Part shown: positions 16,910 through 25,675 of the stretch, piece after piece | Layout of the letters: the number at the start of each line of letters is the position of its first letter | Numbering within the stretch: position 1 is the first letter of the stretch | Assembly: GCA_047610385.1 (NCBI GenBank) | Contig: JBLGAC010000001.1 | Location: forward strand, 124,001-188,000 | Direction: 5' to 3' | Source of the DNA: JBOCEF01 sp047610385 | GTDB taxonomy: Bacteria > Pseudomonadota > Alphaproteobacteria > Rhodobacterales > Rhodobacteraceae | Length of the DNA stretch: 64,000 nt | Translations under genes and position numbers: made by a program | Notes under the pieces: model-generated | Told to the model about the DNA's origin: nothing | What the model saw: only the letters and a program-made list of their open reading frames with translations | Databases searched by the model: none

Positions 16910-18381
16910 CCGGACGCGCAATCATGGTGCAGGGCACCTGTTCGGACGCCGGGAAATCGCTGCTGGTGGCGGGCCTGTGCCGCGCCGCGCTGAACCGCGG
17001 CATGCGTCCCGCGCCGTTCAAGCCGCAGAACATGTCCAACAACGCCGCGGCCTGCGACTGTGGCGGTGAAATCGGCCGCGCCCAGGCGCTTCAGGCCCGC
17101 GCCTGCGGCTTGGCGCCTCATCCCGACATGAACCCGGTGCTGCTGAAACCCCAATCGGACCGCAGCGCGCAGCTGATCCTGCGCGGCAAGGTGGTCGGAG
17201 AGCAGCTCGCCGCTGATTTTGGCGCGCAGGCATCACTGCTGCCAGAGGTGCTGGGCAGTTTCGCGCGCCTGACCGCCGCCCATGACATCGTGATCGTCGA
17301 GGGGGCCGGCAGCCCGGCTGAGACAAATCTGCGCGCCCGCGACATCGCCAATATGGGCTTTGCGCGCGCCGCCAACGTGCCGGTGCTGCTGGCGGGCGAC
17401 ATTGACCGCGGCGGAGTGATCGCGGCGCTGGTCGGGCATCACGCGGTGATGGATGCCGGGGATCGCGCGCAGGTCATCGGGTTCTGCATCAACCGTTTTC
17501 GCGGCGATCCATCCCTGTTCGACGCCGGGCTGGCCGACATCGCCACGCGCACTGGCTGGCGCAGCTTTGGCATGGTCCCGTGGCTGCCCGCCGCCGCGCG
17601 CCTTCCCGCCGAAGACGCCGTGGCGCTGGAGCGTCCCGCCCAGGCCCGCCCCGGCGCGGGCCTGCGCATCGCTGTGCCGATGCTGCCGCGCATCGCGAAT
17701 TTCGACGATCTCGACCCCCTTCGCGCCGATCCGGGCACTGAGGTGACCTTTATTCCCCCCGGCCGCCCCCTGCCCCGTGATGCAGACATCATCGTGATCC
17801 CCGGCACCAAATCCACCCTCGCCGATCTGGCGTTTCTGCGCCATCAAGGCTGGGACATCGACATCCTTGCCCATGTCCGCGCGGGCGGGCGGGTGCTGGG
17901 CATCTGCGGCGGCTATCAGATGCTGGCCCGGCGCATTGAGGACCCTTTGGGCATCGACGGCGCGCCGGGGGCGGCGGACGGGCTGGGGCTGCTGGACATC
18001 GACATCGTCATGGCGCCGGACAAGACCGTGCGCCCGGTTGCGGCGGTCTGCGCCCGCGGCGGCGATCTGATCCGTGGGTATGAAATCCATTCAGGCCGCG
18101 CCGCAGGCCCCGGCCTGTCGCGCCCCTTTGCGCTGATCGACGGGCGCCCCGAAGGTGCAACATCCCCCGATGGGCGCGTCGAAGGCGTGCATCTGCACGG
18201 CCTGTTCACCGCCGACGGGTTTCGCGATGCGTGGCTGGCGCGGGCCGGGGCGCAGACGGCCGGTTCGTTCAATTTCGATGCATCTATCGAAGACGCGCTC
18301 AATGACGTGGCCGCGGGGCTTGAGGCGGCAATGGACCTCAATGCGCTGTTTTCCGCTGCGCGCAGGCCCTTGATGGTCTGA
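16906..18381 (+). CDS. cobQ: Adenosylcobyric acid synthase (glutamine-hydrolysing)
   Basis: A 491-residue amidotransferase that amidates four side chains of adenosylcobyrinic diamide to give adenosylcobyric acid. The N-terminal ATP-binding domain starts MVQGTCSDAGKS and includes FKPQNMSNNA. The C-terminal glutaminase-like domain has its nucleophile Cys near residue 334 in GICGGYQML and ends with a VHLHGLF segment. Length and architecture are normal. It is translationally coupled to btuD and is expected to share the riboswitch control of the uptake genes. Confidence 0.95.
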   Translation: MTGRAIMVQGTCSDAGKSLLVAGLCRAALNRGMRPAPFKPQNMSNNAAACDCGGEIGRAQALQARACGLAPHPDMNPVLLKPQSDRSAQLILRGKVVGEQLAADFGAQASLLPEVLGSFARLTAAHDIVIVEGAGSPAETNLRARDIANMGFARAANVPVLLAGDIDRGGVIAALVGHHAVMDAGDRAQVIGFCINRFRGDPSLFDAGLADIATRTGWRSFGMVPWLPAAARLPAEDAVALERPAQARPGAGLRIAVPMLPRIANFDDLDPLRADPGTEVTFIPPGRPLPRDADIIVIPGTKSTLADLAFLRHQGWDIDILAHVRAGGRVLGICGGYQMLARRIEDPLGIDGAPGAADGLGLLDIDIVMAPDKTVRPVAAVCARGGDLIRGYEIHSGRAAGPGLSRPFALIDGRPEGATSPDGRVEGVHLHGLFTADGFRDAWLARAGAQTAGSFNFDASIEDALNDVAAGLEAAMDLNALFSAARRPLMV

Positions 18382-18520
18382 TCAGGCACCTGTTTGCCGT
18401 TTTGCGCCGTTCTTGGCCCAGACGCCAACATGGGTGAAAGAGTTACTCCCCGTAAACCTCCCGGATCTAACGTGCAGTATCATCAGCGGGCGCATGCTGC
18501 CCCTCGACCGGAAATTCCCA

Positions 18521-19345
18521 ATGCCTTGGCCGCCGCAACGCATCATCTGCCTGTCGGAGGAAACCGCAGAGGCGCTCTATCTTCTTGGGGAGGAGGCGCG
18601 CATCGTCGGCGTCACCAGCTATGCTGAGCGTCCCGCGCGCATCAGAAACGAAAAGCCCACCGTCGGCGCATTCACCGCCGCCGACGTGCCGGGGATTCTT
18701 GAACTTGAACCTGATCTGGTGCTGACCTATTCGGACCTTCAGGCTGAGGTTTCAAACCTATTGATACGCGCGGGCGTGGCCGTGCACGCGTTCAACCACC
18801 ACGATGTCGAAGGTATTTTTGACATGACCGCCTGCCTCGGCGGAATGGTCAATGCTTCGGACCGCGCGCAGGCGCTGATCGACGGCTGGCGCGACCGGAT
18901 CGAAGCAATGCGCGCAACCCCGCCTCTGCGCCGTCCCCGCGTGTGGTTTGAAGAATGGGATGAGCCGCTGATCGCCGGCATCGGCTGGGTCACTGAGCTG
19001 ATTGAAATTGCGGGTGGGCGGGACGTCGTCTCACACCTGCGCGCCGCCCGTGCGACGCGCGAACGGATCGTGACCCCGGCAGAAATCGCCGCGACCCGCC
19101 CGGACCTGATCCTGGCGTCCTGGTGCGGCAAACGGGTGCATACCGAGCGGATTTCGGCCCGGCCCGGCTGGCACCTGCTGCCCGCCGTGCGCCGGAACAT
19201 GGTGATGGAGGTGCGCGCACCACTCCTGCTCGCGCCCGGACCGGGGGCGCTGACCGACGGACTTGATGCCCTGCGCAGCGCGGTGCTGGAGGCCGCTGAA
19301 ATGGCTGCCGCTGAGGAAAAACACAAGGCGCGCGCGACGGGCTGA
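18521..19345 (+). CDS. Signal-less helical-backbone metal receptor, cobalamin-binding-like
   Basis: About 274 residues related to BtuF-type binding proteins, with the pattern RIICLSEETAEALYLLGEE, LELEPDLVLTYSDLQ and VHAFNHHDV. No export signal is visible, so it may be cytoplasmic, unlike BtuF at 14061. The start is uncertain: ATG 18521 gives MPWPPQRIICL, the form I associate with homologues, while ATG 18494 and a TTG at 18413 are alternatives and none has a strong ribosome site. It follows cobQ by 139 bases and converges on cobU. A role in handling corrinoids inside the cell is inferred only from location. Confidence 0.75.
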   Translation: MPWPPQRIICLSEETAEALYLLGEEARIVGVTSYAERPARIRNEKPTVGAFTAADVPGILELEPDLVLTYSDLQAEVSNLLIRAGVAVHAFNHHDVEGIFDMTACLGGMVNASDRAQALIDGWRDRIEAMRATPPLRRPRVWFEEWDEPLIAGIGWVTELIEIAGGRDVVSHLRAARATRERIVTPAEIAATRPDLILASWCGKRVHTERISARPGWHLLPAVRRNMVMEVRAPLLLAPGPGALTDGLDALRSAVLEAAEMAAAEEKHKARATG

Positions 19346-19351
19346 CCCCGC

Positions 19352-19861
19352 TCAGCCGTCCTTGAGGATCAGGGGCAGACCGGCAGCAACGAATTCAACC
19401 CGGTCCGCCGCCGCGGCGATGCGCTGATTGACCTGCCCCTGCGCGTCGCGGAATGCGCGGCTGAGCGCCTCCATCGGAGCAAGGCCCATGCCCAGTTCGT
19501 TGGAGACCAGGATCACCCGCCCCGGCGCCGCACTCAGCGCCGCGATCAAGATGGCGCAGGCGCGTTCGGGATCGCGGCCCGCATGCATCAGGTTCGACAG
19601 CCACAGCGTCAGGCAATCGACCACCAGCACCCGGACTGGCGCAGCAGCAGCGGCGACCGCATCGGCCAGATCCAGCGGGCATTCCACGGTGTCCCAACCT
19701 GCGCCCCGCTCAGCCTTGTGGCGGGCGATGCGCGCAGTCATCTCGTCGTCCAGCCCTTCAGCCGTGGCGATCATCACCCGCGGCGCATCGGCGGCAAGCG
19801 CAAGCGCGCGGGAACTTTTGCCCGACCGGGCACCGCCGATAATCAAGGTGATATGCGCCAT
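19352..19861 (-). CDS. cobU: Adenosylcobinamide kinase / guanylyltransferase
   Basis: A 169-residue bifunctional enzyme (CobP in alphaproteobacterial naming) that phosphorylates adenosylcobinamide and attaches GMP. The P-loop is GGARSGKSS near residue 9. The family segments ATAEGLDDEMTARIARH, LVVDCLTLWLSN and LVSNELGMGL follow. The ATG at 19861 with AAAGGACC upstream was chosen; the longer open frame upstream is not supported. It is the last gene of the minus-strand cobT-cobS-cobC-cobU run. Confidence 0.94.
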   Translation of the reverse strand: MAHITLIIGGARSGKSSRALALAADAPRVMIATAEGLDDEMTARIARHKAERGAGWDTVECPLDLADAVAAAAAPVRVLVVDCLTLWLSNLMHAGRDPERACAILIAALSAAPGRVILVSNELGMGLAPMEALSRAFRDAQGQVNQRIAAAADRVEFVAAGLPLILKDG

Positions 19862-20006
19862 GATGGTCCTTTGGGTATCGAGGTGCGTGGCCAATGTGCC
19901 GCTTTGATCGCGCCGGGTGAAGCCTGCCTTGCGGGGACGCCGCGCTGTCACCGCCCCAATAGCTGCACCGTGGTGCCCGCGCGGCGAGACCAGCACGGCA
20001 CCGGCG

Positions 20007-20588
20007 TCACCCGACGCGGGCGCGCAGCGGACGCGGCGCGGCATAGGGGACCGGGGCCGCGAAGGCCGCCGCGAAATCGATCCCTTCGCGCAGCATCCGC
20101 GCCGCGCGCACCACCCCGGCATGGGTCACAAGAACCGCGCCTTCGGGTGCCTCAGCCAGCACGTCGGCCACCCGCGCGGTCAGATCGCCGAAGCTTTCGC
20201 CGTTAGGCGGGGCGAGGCGCCAGGGGTCCTCAGCCCACGGATCGCTTTGGGCACGGTCGAGCGCGTCCCAGCGCAGCCCCTCCCACGCGCCGAAATCCAA
20301 TTCCATCAGCCGCGGATCAGGCGCGTGCGCGACCCCCAGCGCCGCGGCCAATGCCTCAGCCAGCGCCAGCGCGCGCGGCGAGGGTGAGCAGCGCACCACA
20401 TCAGGCGCAAGGCGCAGCGCGCGCGCACGGGCGCAGGCAGCGGCGATTTCCTGCGCGGCGGAGGGGCCAAGCGGCGGGTCCGTGCGGCCGTAGACCAGCC
20501 CCTCGGCCACCACACGCGGATGGCGCAGCAGCGTAAGCGCGGGGCCCATGGCGCGGGCGCGCAGGGCGTTCAGATCATGTCCGGCCAT
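20007..20588 (-). CDS. cobC: Histidine phosphatase, probable alpha-ribazole phosphatase (CobC-like)
   Basis: A 193-residue phosphoglycerate-mutase-fold phosphatase. The catalytic motif reads LLRHPRV, with Pro in place of the Gly of the classic RHG. The second active-site His is in VLVTHAGVVRA, and ELDFGAWEG matches the substrate-loop region. Lying between cobU and cobS, it probably dephosphorylates alpha-ribazole phosphate or the cobalamin phosphate in nucleotide-loop assembly. ATG 20588 has a G-rich ribosome site; the internal ATG at 20549 is possible but lacks one. Confidence 0.8.
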   Translation of the reverse strand: MAGHDLNALRARAMGPALTLLRHPRVVAEGLVYGRTDPPLGPSAAQEIAAACARARALRLAPDVVRCSPSPRALALAEALAAALGVAHAPDPRLMELDFGAWEGLRWDALDRAQSDPWAEDPWRLAPPNGESFGDLTARVADVLAEAPEGAVLVTHAGVVRAARMLREGIDFAAAFAAPVPYAAPRPLRARVG

Positions 20589-20609
20589 CGGCCCCCCGTT
20601 TCCAGCGCA

Positions 20610-21395
20610 TCAAACGCCAAGCATCGCCGCAAGGGTCAGAAGCATCGCGGCCTCGGCCGCCTGCTCCATCGCACCAAGCCCGTCGCCGGTATAGCCGCCA
20701 AGGCGACGCAGCATCCACGCCGCCATCGCCGCAGCGCCGATCACGCCCGCCAAGGCCGCGGCCAAGGCCGTCGGTCCAAGCGCCAATGCGGCGATCACCA
20801 GCGCGGACAAGGCCGCCCAGATCGCCTCAGGCACTGTCACACCCCCGGCGACATCGCGTGCGGTCGGGCCTTCGCGGGCATAATCATATGCGGCCAGCAT
20901 CACCGTGGCGGGTGCCCGCGACAGCGCGTGCACGGCGATCAGCGCGCAGGCCCCGTTCAGTGGTGCCAACGCCGCCAGCGCCGCCCAGCGCAGGCCCAGG
21001 GACATGATCAGCGCGGCCCCGCCATAGGTTCCGATGCGGCTGTCGCGCATAATTTCAAGCGCGCGGTCACGGGTGAAACCACCGCCCAGCCCGTCGAACA
21101 GGTCCGCCAGCCCGTCTTCGTGCAAGGCGCCGGTGACCAGCATGCCGACCGCCAGCACGATGCCCGCCGCCGCGGCGGGCGGCAGCACCGCCCCCGCCAG
21201 CAACCAGACCGCGGCGCAGATCGCGCCGACCAGCGCACCGACCAGCGGGAAATGGCGCGCCGCGCGGGCCAGCATGTCAGGCTGCCATGCTGGTGCCCAG
21301 GACGGCGCGGGAACCGGCAGGCGGGTCATGAACTGCACCGCCGTCAGCACCAGCCCCGCTTCGCGCGCCGCCATCCGCCGCAAACCCGCCCTCAT
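20610..21395 (-). CDS. cobS: Adenosylcobinamide-GDP ribazoletransferase CobS
   Basis: A 261-residue polytopic membrane enzyme (CobV/CobS family) that joins adenosylcobinamide-GDP to alpha-ribazole, the final step of the lower-ligand pathway. The signature HEDGLADLFDGLGGG carries the acidic metal-binding residues, followed by MRDSRIGTYG. About six hydrophobic segments follow. It lies 21 bases upstream of the CobC-like gene and downstream of cobT in the same direction. Confidence 0.95.
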   Translation of the reverse strand: MRAGLRRMAAREAGLVLTAVQFMTRLPVPAPSWAPAWQPDMLARAARHFPLVGALVGAICAAVWLLAGAVLPPAAAAGIVLAVGMLVTGALHEDGLADLFDGLGGGFTRDRALEIMRDSRIGTYGGAALIMSLGLRWAALAALAPLNGACALIAVHALSRAPATVMLAAYDYAREGPTARDVAGGVTVPEAIWAALSALVIAALALGPTALAAALAGVIGAAAMAAWMLRRLGGYTGDGLGAMEQAAEAAMLLTLAAMLGV

Positions 21396-21501
21396 GATCG
21401 CAGCCCGCCGGCAGCCATGGGGCCACGGGCCACCTTTGGCCCGTGCCGCAGGCGGGCGCGCAAGGCGCCCGTGTGGGGCAGCCCGTTTGGCGCGCAGGCC
21501 G
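21396..21501. repeat. cobT-cobS spacer with two hairpins
   Basis: The 106-base spacer contains a hairpin ACGGGCCA/TGGCCCGT with loop CCTT (21425-21444) and a second one, GGGCGC/GCGCCC, at 21454-21470. The second shares its arms with a hairpin in the thiB-thiP spacer and one inside imuB. It lies inside an apparent operon, so processing or attenuation is possible. Confidence 0.6.
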
Positions 21502-22551
21502 TCATGCTTTGCCCGACACGCCAGCGCTTTGGAATGTCGCCATGTCGTTCAGCATCGCGCAGGCCGCCCGCAACAAGGGCAGCGCCAGCAGCGCGCCAGT
21601 GCCTTCGCCAAGCCGCAGGTCAAGATCAAGCAGCGCACGCGCCTGCAAAGCGTCGAGCATCAGGATATGCCCCGGCTCCTTGCTGCGATGGGCAAAAATC
21701 ACGTGGGGCCGGGCCTCAGGCCGGGCGCGCAAGGCGACCAGCGCAGCCGCCGTTGCGATATAACCGTCCACCAGCACCGCGCGCCCTGCCGCCGCAGCGC
21801 CGATCACCGCGCCCGCCATGGCTGCGATTTCCAGCCCGCCGAACGCCGCCAGCGCATCAAGCGGCGCAAGCCGCGCGCCGCCCGAAATCCGCCGGGCCGC
21901 AGCGCGGGCCAGAATGGCGCGCTTGGCCTCAACCCCCTCAGGCGCCAGCCCTGCACCAGGGCCGGTCAGAGGGCCCAGCGGCAGCCCTTCGACCGCATGG
22001 ACCAGCAGCGCGGCGGCTGATGAATTGCCGATGCCCATTTCGCCCAACAAGATCACCGCGGCGCCGTTCTTGGCGGCCTCCTGCGCCAGATCGGCACCAA
22101 AGCGCAGCGCAGCTTCGACCTCAACGGCGCTCAGCGCGTCCTCAATGGCGCTGTTGCGCGCGCCCTTGCGGATGCCCGCACGGCGCAGATCGGGATGGTC
22201 CGGCAGCGGCGCCGCAACGCCTGCATCCGCCACCGTCACGCCCACACCGCCAGCGCGGGCGAACACGGTCGACGCCGCACCCCCGCCCAGAAAGTTCAGC
22301 ACCATCTGCGCCGTGACCTCAGAGGGCCAGGCAGACACCCCTTCAGCCACGATCCCATGGTCCCCGGCAAACAGCAGCAGCTGCGCCGGATCAGCGGTGG
22401 GCGCATCGGTCCCCTGCGCGATGGCAAGCGCAAGGGCAACGTCTTCGATCGCCCCCAACGAGCCCGGCGGCTTGGTCTTGATGTCGATCGCATGGCGCAC
22501 ACGGGCGGGCAGATCCGCATCCGGGGCGGGGATCAAAAGGTCGAACAGCAT
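21502..22551 (-). CDS. cobT: Nicotinate-nucleotide--dimethylbenzimidazole phosphoribosyltransferase CobT
   Basis: A 349-residue enzyme that activates the lower ligand dimethylbenzimidazole to alpha-ribazole phosphate. The family landmarks are DIKTKPPGSLG near the N-terminus, LLFAGDHGIVAEGVSAWP, LLGEMGIGNSSAAA, and the catalytic Glu in LRLGEGTGALLALPLL. The ATG at 22551 with AGGA seven bases upstream was preferred over an upstream start at 22593. It is the first gene of the minus-strand cob run. No second B12 riboswitch fits in the 75 bases upstream. Confidence 0.95.
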   Translation of the reverse strand: MLFDLLIPAPDADLPARVRHAIDIKTKPPGSLGAIEDVALALAIAQGTDAPTADPAQLLLFAGDHGIVAEGVSAWPSEVTAQMVLNFLGGGAASTVFARAGGVGVTVADAGVAAPLPDHPDLRRAGIRKGARNSAIEDALSAVEVEAALRFGADLAQEAAKNGAAVILLGEMGIGNSSAAALLVHAVEGLPLGPLTGPGAGLAPEGVEAKRAILARAAARRISGGARLAPLDALAAFGGLEIAAMAGAVIGAAAAGRAVLVDGYIATAAALVALRARPEARPHVIFAHRSKEPGHILMLDALQARALLDLDLRLGEGTGALLALPLLRAACAMLNDMATFQSAGVSGKA

Positions 22552-22626
22552 GGGCGTATCCTGCGGCAAGGTACATCGCCAACCGGGGTGCATCGACGCG
22601 CCCGCGATGTCAACGCGGCGCCCCCG

Positions 22627-24396
22627 TCATGCCAGCGGGCCATGCACGAACCAGCCGCCGCTGGTCTCGCCTCCCAGCGCCTCAAACAGCCACAGGCGAC
22701 GGCCATCCTCGGTCTCCACGCGCCAGTAATCGCGCGGGCCAGACCGCCAGGCCGGATCGTCCAGCCACCATTCCGGGGCGATGCGTTCCGGCCCCTCAGC
22801 CAGCGCCAGCGCATGGGTTCCGCGCCGCCAGCGAAATGCGGCGGGGGGGCGGCCGGGGGTCAGCACGGACACGGGCTCGGGCAGCCATAACAGGATCGGC
22901 CGTGGGCGCCCCGGCCCCGGCCAGCCCGGCGGCTGGGGCGGCGCATGGGCGGCTGAGGCAAGATGCGCGGTCTTCTCAGGAATATGGCTGTCGGCGGCGC
23001 GATACCGCATCAGGCGCTCCAACCCGATGCGCGCCCCCAGCCGCCCCAGCAATTCGGCGAACGCCTCGCCGCCGCCGGGGGCCATGCGGGCGGATGCGTC
23101 AGCCGCCGCGCGCGCATGGCCCGAATGCTGGACATCTGACAGCGGCTCGGCCTGCGCGGCCTCAGCGCGCACTGCATCGATGCCATAGCCTGCGTCGAAC
23201 CGGTCCAGGATCCCCTCCAGAAGCCGTCCGATCTGCGCGGGGTCGCGGGACGGGCGCGCAAGGCCGACCTCCTCGCTCTGCCCCCCACCATCGGCCCGGC
23301 GGATTGAGAACCTGAGCCGCCGCGCCCCCATGCCCTGCGCCTCCAACCGTGCGCACAGGGCCATGAGCACGCGCGCAAACGCCGCCGACAGATCGGTGCG
23401 CAGGCCGATCGGGTCCGGCAAGGTCAGGCGGGCCGACAACGCCGGCGCATGGCGGACCGGAGAAACCGGTTCCGGCACAGCCCCCAGCGCCTGATCGAGC
23501 CTGAGCACAAGATCCGCCCCGAAGCGCCGCGCAAGGGCGGCCTGCGGCATCCCCGCCAGATCGCCGATGCTGGTCAGCCCCAGCCGGGCCAGCGCCTGCA
23601 CCGTCTGGGCCGGCACGCGCAGCGCCGCGATCGGCAGGGGCGAAAGGGTCTGGCGCGGGGCGCCGGGCGGCTGCACGGCAACCACCCCTGGGGATGGGGC
23701 CGCGCCGGTCGCCACGGGCCGCGGGCCGCCTGCGCTTCGTGCGGCATCAGGCACCCGGCCTGTGGCGGCCCGCGCCGCATCCGGGGGCGCAAGGCGCCCG
23801 GAGGCGGCCACACCGCGGGGCAATCGGACGCGCGCGCCCCCGAATCTGGTCCCCCCGAATTTGCCCCCCCCGAATCGCGCCAAAGCCCAGGCCGCGCCGC
23901 GGGTGTCGGCGATCCCAGCATCGGCGCTCAGCCCCAGCATGGCCAGATCGTCGATCATCTGGCGGGCCATCACTTGCTCTCCGCCAAACAGATGCGCGCA
24001 GCCGGTGATGTCGAGCGCAAGCCCCCCCGCCCCCTCAGGTGGGCCCTCACCCCCCGCGGCGCCGCGCAGCTTGGGCGCCGCGCCAGTTTCGGGCGCCGCC
24101 CACGGGGTCCAGCGCCCCGCCCAGCGCAAAAGCCCCGCGCGAAACCGCGCCTCCGCCCCCGGGTCCCACATGGCGGTGCGCAGGTTGGGCAGGGCTGCGC
24201 GCGCGTCGGTCAGCGCCATTCCCGCGCTCAGGCCCTCAGCCTCAGCGACCGCGCAGGGGCTGATCAGGATCAGCGCGCCGCGCGCCTCGGCAATCACCGC
24301 AAAGGCGGCAGGTGCCGGGTCGTGGCGCAGCATCCGCTCCGCCGACAGACGCGGCAGCCAAAGCGACAGGATGCGGCGGCCGGGGGGGCGGTTCAT
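22627..24396 (-). CDS. imuB: Y-family polymerase-like lesion-bypass protein ImuB
   Basis: A 589-residue DinB-like protein of the ImuB group, which partners ImuA and DnaE2 in SOS mutagenesis. It opens LSLWLPRLSAERML where active Y polymerases have the catalytic acidic motif, typical of inactive ImuB. LALDITGCAHLFGGE, ADAGIADTRGAAWALA and LARLGLTSIGDLAGMP follow the Y-polymerase plan. Between about residues 168 and 252 lies a Gly/Pro/Ala-rich insertion with RFGG repeats that looks like expanded repeat DNA. A LexA box precedes it. No imuA or dnaE2 adjoins it: cobT lies 75 bases downstream and a divergent HAD gene upstream. Confidence 0.88.
   Translation of the reverse strand: MNRPPGRRILSLWLPRLSAERMLRHDPAPAAFAVIAEARGALILISPCAVAEAEGLSAGMALTDARAALPNLRTAMWDPGAEARFRAGLLRWAGRWTPWAAPETGAAPKLRGAAGGEGPPEGAGGLALDITGCAHLFGGEQVMARQMIDDLAMLGLSADAGIADTRGAAWALARFGGGKFGGTRFGGARVRLPRGVAASGRLAPPDAARAATGRVPDAARSAGGPRPVATGAAPSPGVVAVQPPGAPRQTLSPLPIAALRVPAQTVQALARLGLTSIGDLAGMPQAALARRFGADLVLRLDQALGAVPEPVSPVRHAPALSARLTLPDPIGLRTDLSAAFARVLMALCARLEAQGMGARRLRFSIRRADGGGQSEEVGLARPSRDPAQIGRLLEGILDRFDAGYGIDAVRAEAAQAEPLSDVQHSGHARAAADASARMAPGGGEAFAELLGRLGARIGLERLMRYRAADSHIPEKTAHLASAAHAPPQPPGWPGPGRPRPILLWLPEPVSVLTPGRPPAAFRWRRGTHALALAEGPERIAPEWWLDDPAWRSGPRDYWRVETEDGRRLWLFEALGGETSGGWFVHGPLA
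23640..23895 (-). repeat. Low-complexity, repeat-derived insertion inside imuB
   Basis: This segment of imuB codes for a Gly/Ala/Pro/Arg-rich stretch absent from the normal fold pattern. It contains three tandem RFGG-type units (CCCCGAAT repeated near 23838-23875). It also holds the hairpin GGGCGC-AAG-GCGCCC at 23784-23798, whose reverse complement is identical to the hairpin at 5873-5887. The reading frame stays open throughout. Confidence 0.6.
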
Positions 24397-24451
24397 GGGG
24401 GCCTCTGGCGTTACGGTTTAGGATTGGGGCGACTCAGGGCCGAGGCACCTG

Positions 24452-24466
24452 TTCACACTATGTTCT
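24452..24466. promoter_or_regulatory. LexA (SOS) box upstream of imuB
   Basis: GTTC at 24452-24455 and GTTC at 24463-24466 are separated by exactly seven bases, the direct-repeat LexA box of alphaproteobacteria. It lies 56 bases upstream of the imuB start, in a locally AT-rich promoter-like region, and 136 bases before the divergent HAD gene. This supports SOS induction of imuB. Confidence 0.8.
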
Positions 24467-24601
24467 CATATTGATCCCCCATGCACAGATGTCCAGCCCG
24501 CGCCGCGACGCCGCAGCACGGGCACCTTTCCGTGCGCGCCATTCTCGCCCACCTTGACGGCACAACGCGCCGTTCCGCGCCCCCGCGACCAGGAGATCCT
24601 C

Positions 24602-25222
24602 ATGCCCGACCTCACACCCCCCCGCGCCGTCGTTTTTGACGTCGGCAACGTGCTGGTGAACTGGCACCCTGAGGAGGTCTATGCCCGCCGGATCCCCGAT
24701 GAAACCGAACGCAAGGCCCTGTTCGCGCGCGTGGATTTTGATGCCATGAACCTGCGCGGCGACCGCGACGGGCATCTGGCCGATGAGGTCGCCGCCCTCG
24801 CCGCCCGCCACCCCGCAGACGCTGGCCATATCATCGCCTGGCATGACGAATGGGAGGACATGTTCTCACCGCCCATCCCCGACAGCTTTGCGCTGCTGGC
24901 CACCTTGCGCGCGGCTGGGGTGCGCACGGTGGCGCTGACCAATTTCGCCGCCGACACCTGGGAAAAAGCGGTCCGCATCCATCCCGCGCTGGGGCTGTTC
25001 GACCCCGCGGTGGTGTCCGGGCGCGAAGGCACGGTCAAGCCCGAACGCCGGATCTATGAGATCCTCGAAGCGCGCACCGGGTTATCTGGCGCCGACCTGC
25101 TGTTCACCGATGACAGGGCCGATAACATCGCCGCCGCCGCCGCCCGCGGCTGGCGCACTCACCTGTTTGAAGGGGCCGAAGGCCTGAGCGCCGCGCTGAA
25201 GGACGCCGGGCTGCCGGTCTGA
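24602..25222 (+). CDS. HAD-family hydrolase
   Basis: A 206-residue haloacid-dehalogenase-superfamily hydrolase of the YihX/epoxide-hydrolase-like type. Motif I is VVFDVGNVLVNW, with the nucleophile Asp and a Gly two residues on. Motif II is in VALTNFA, motif III is the Lys in EGTVKPERRIYEI, and motif IV is LLFTDDRADN. The ATG at 24602 with AGGAG upstream was chosen over a longer frame. The substrate is unknown; the family commonly dephosphorylates sugar phosphates or FMN-like compounds. A 10-base duplication surrounds the stop codon (25214-25233). Confidence 0.88.
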   Translation: MPDLTPPRAVVFDVGNVLVNWHPEEVYARRIPDETERKALFARVDFDAMNLRGDRDGHLADEVAALAARHPADAGHIIAWHDEWEDMFSPPIPDSFALLATLRAAGVRTVALTNFAADTWEKAVRIHPALGLFDPAVVSGREGTVKPERRIYEILEARTGLSGADLLFTDDRADNIAAAAARGWRTHLFEGAEGLSAALKDAGLPV

Positions 25223-25317
25223 TCCGGTCTGATCCGGCATGGGTGCCACTCAGTCACATGGCGGTCACGCAACGGATGCAGGATGGCGTGCAGTGCAACA
25301 ACCGGAGAGTCGCCGCC

Positions 25318-25530
25318 ATGCCTGCACCGCATCATCGCCGTGCCCAAATCGCCGCCGTCGTCAGCATGCTGCTGGTGCTTGGCACGCTGCCAGCGGCCGC
25401 AGCGATGGCCGGATGGCCCTGGGAAACTGGCCCCGCGGCGCATCATCTGGACGGCGCGCTGTGGATGCCGGTGCTGAGCTTGATGCTTGCTGCAGCAGGC
25501 GTCCTGCGGGTTGTCGCCCAAAAAGGCTGA
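25318..25530 (+). CDS. Small predicted membrane protein, unknown
   Basis: A 70-residue reading frame with two hydrophobic stretches, roughly residues 12-30 and 44-62, and short charged ends. The ATG at 25318 has GGAG about 10 bases upstream. Codon third positions are GC-rich, as in neighbouring genes. I recognise no family. It could be a genuine small inner-membrane protein or a chance frame in GC-rich DNA. Confidence 0.45.
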   Translation: MPAPHHRRAQIAAVVSMLLVLGTLPAAAAMAGWPWETGPAAHHLDGALWMPVLSLMLAAAGVLRVVAQKG

Positions 25531-25675
25531 GGCTGGCCAACCCCGGCACAAGACCCGCGGCGCACCCATACCAAGCCACCATACCAAGCCAGCGCGCATC
25601 CTTGCAGGACATGCGGTGCCCGCCCACATTCTGTGTAACGCGCCGCAACATTGCGCCGCAGCAAACAGGGCCGCC

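Noticed and set aside
19862..20122. Longer N-terminus for cobU
   Set aside because: The extension overlaps the CobC-like gene out of frame and has no similarity to the kinase, whereas ATG 19861 has a good ribosome site.
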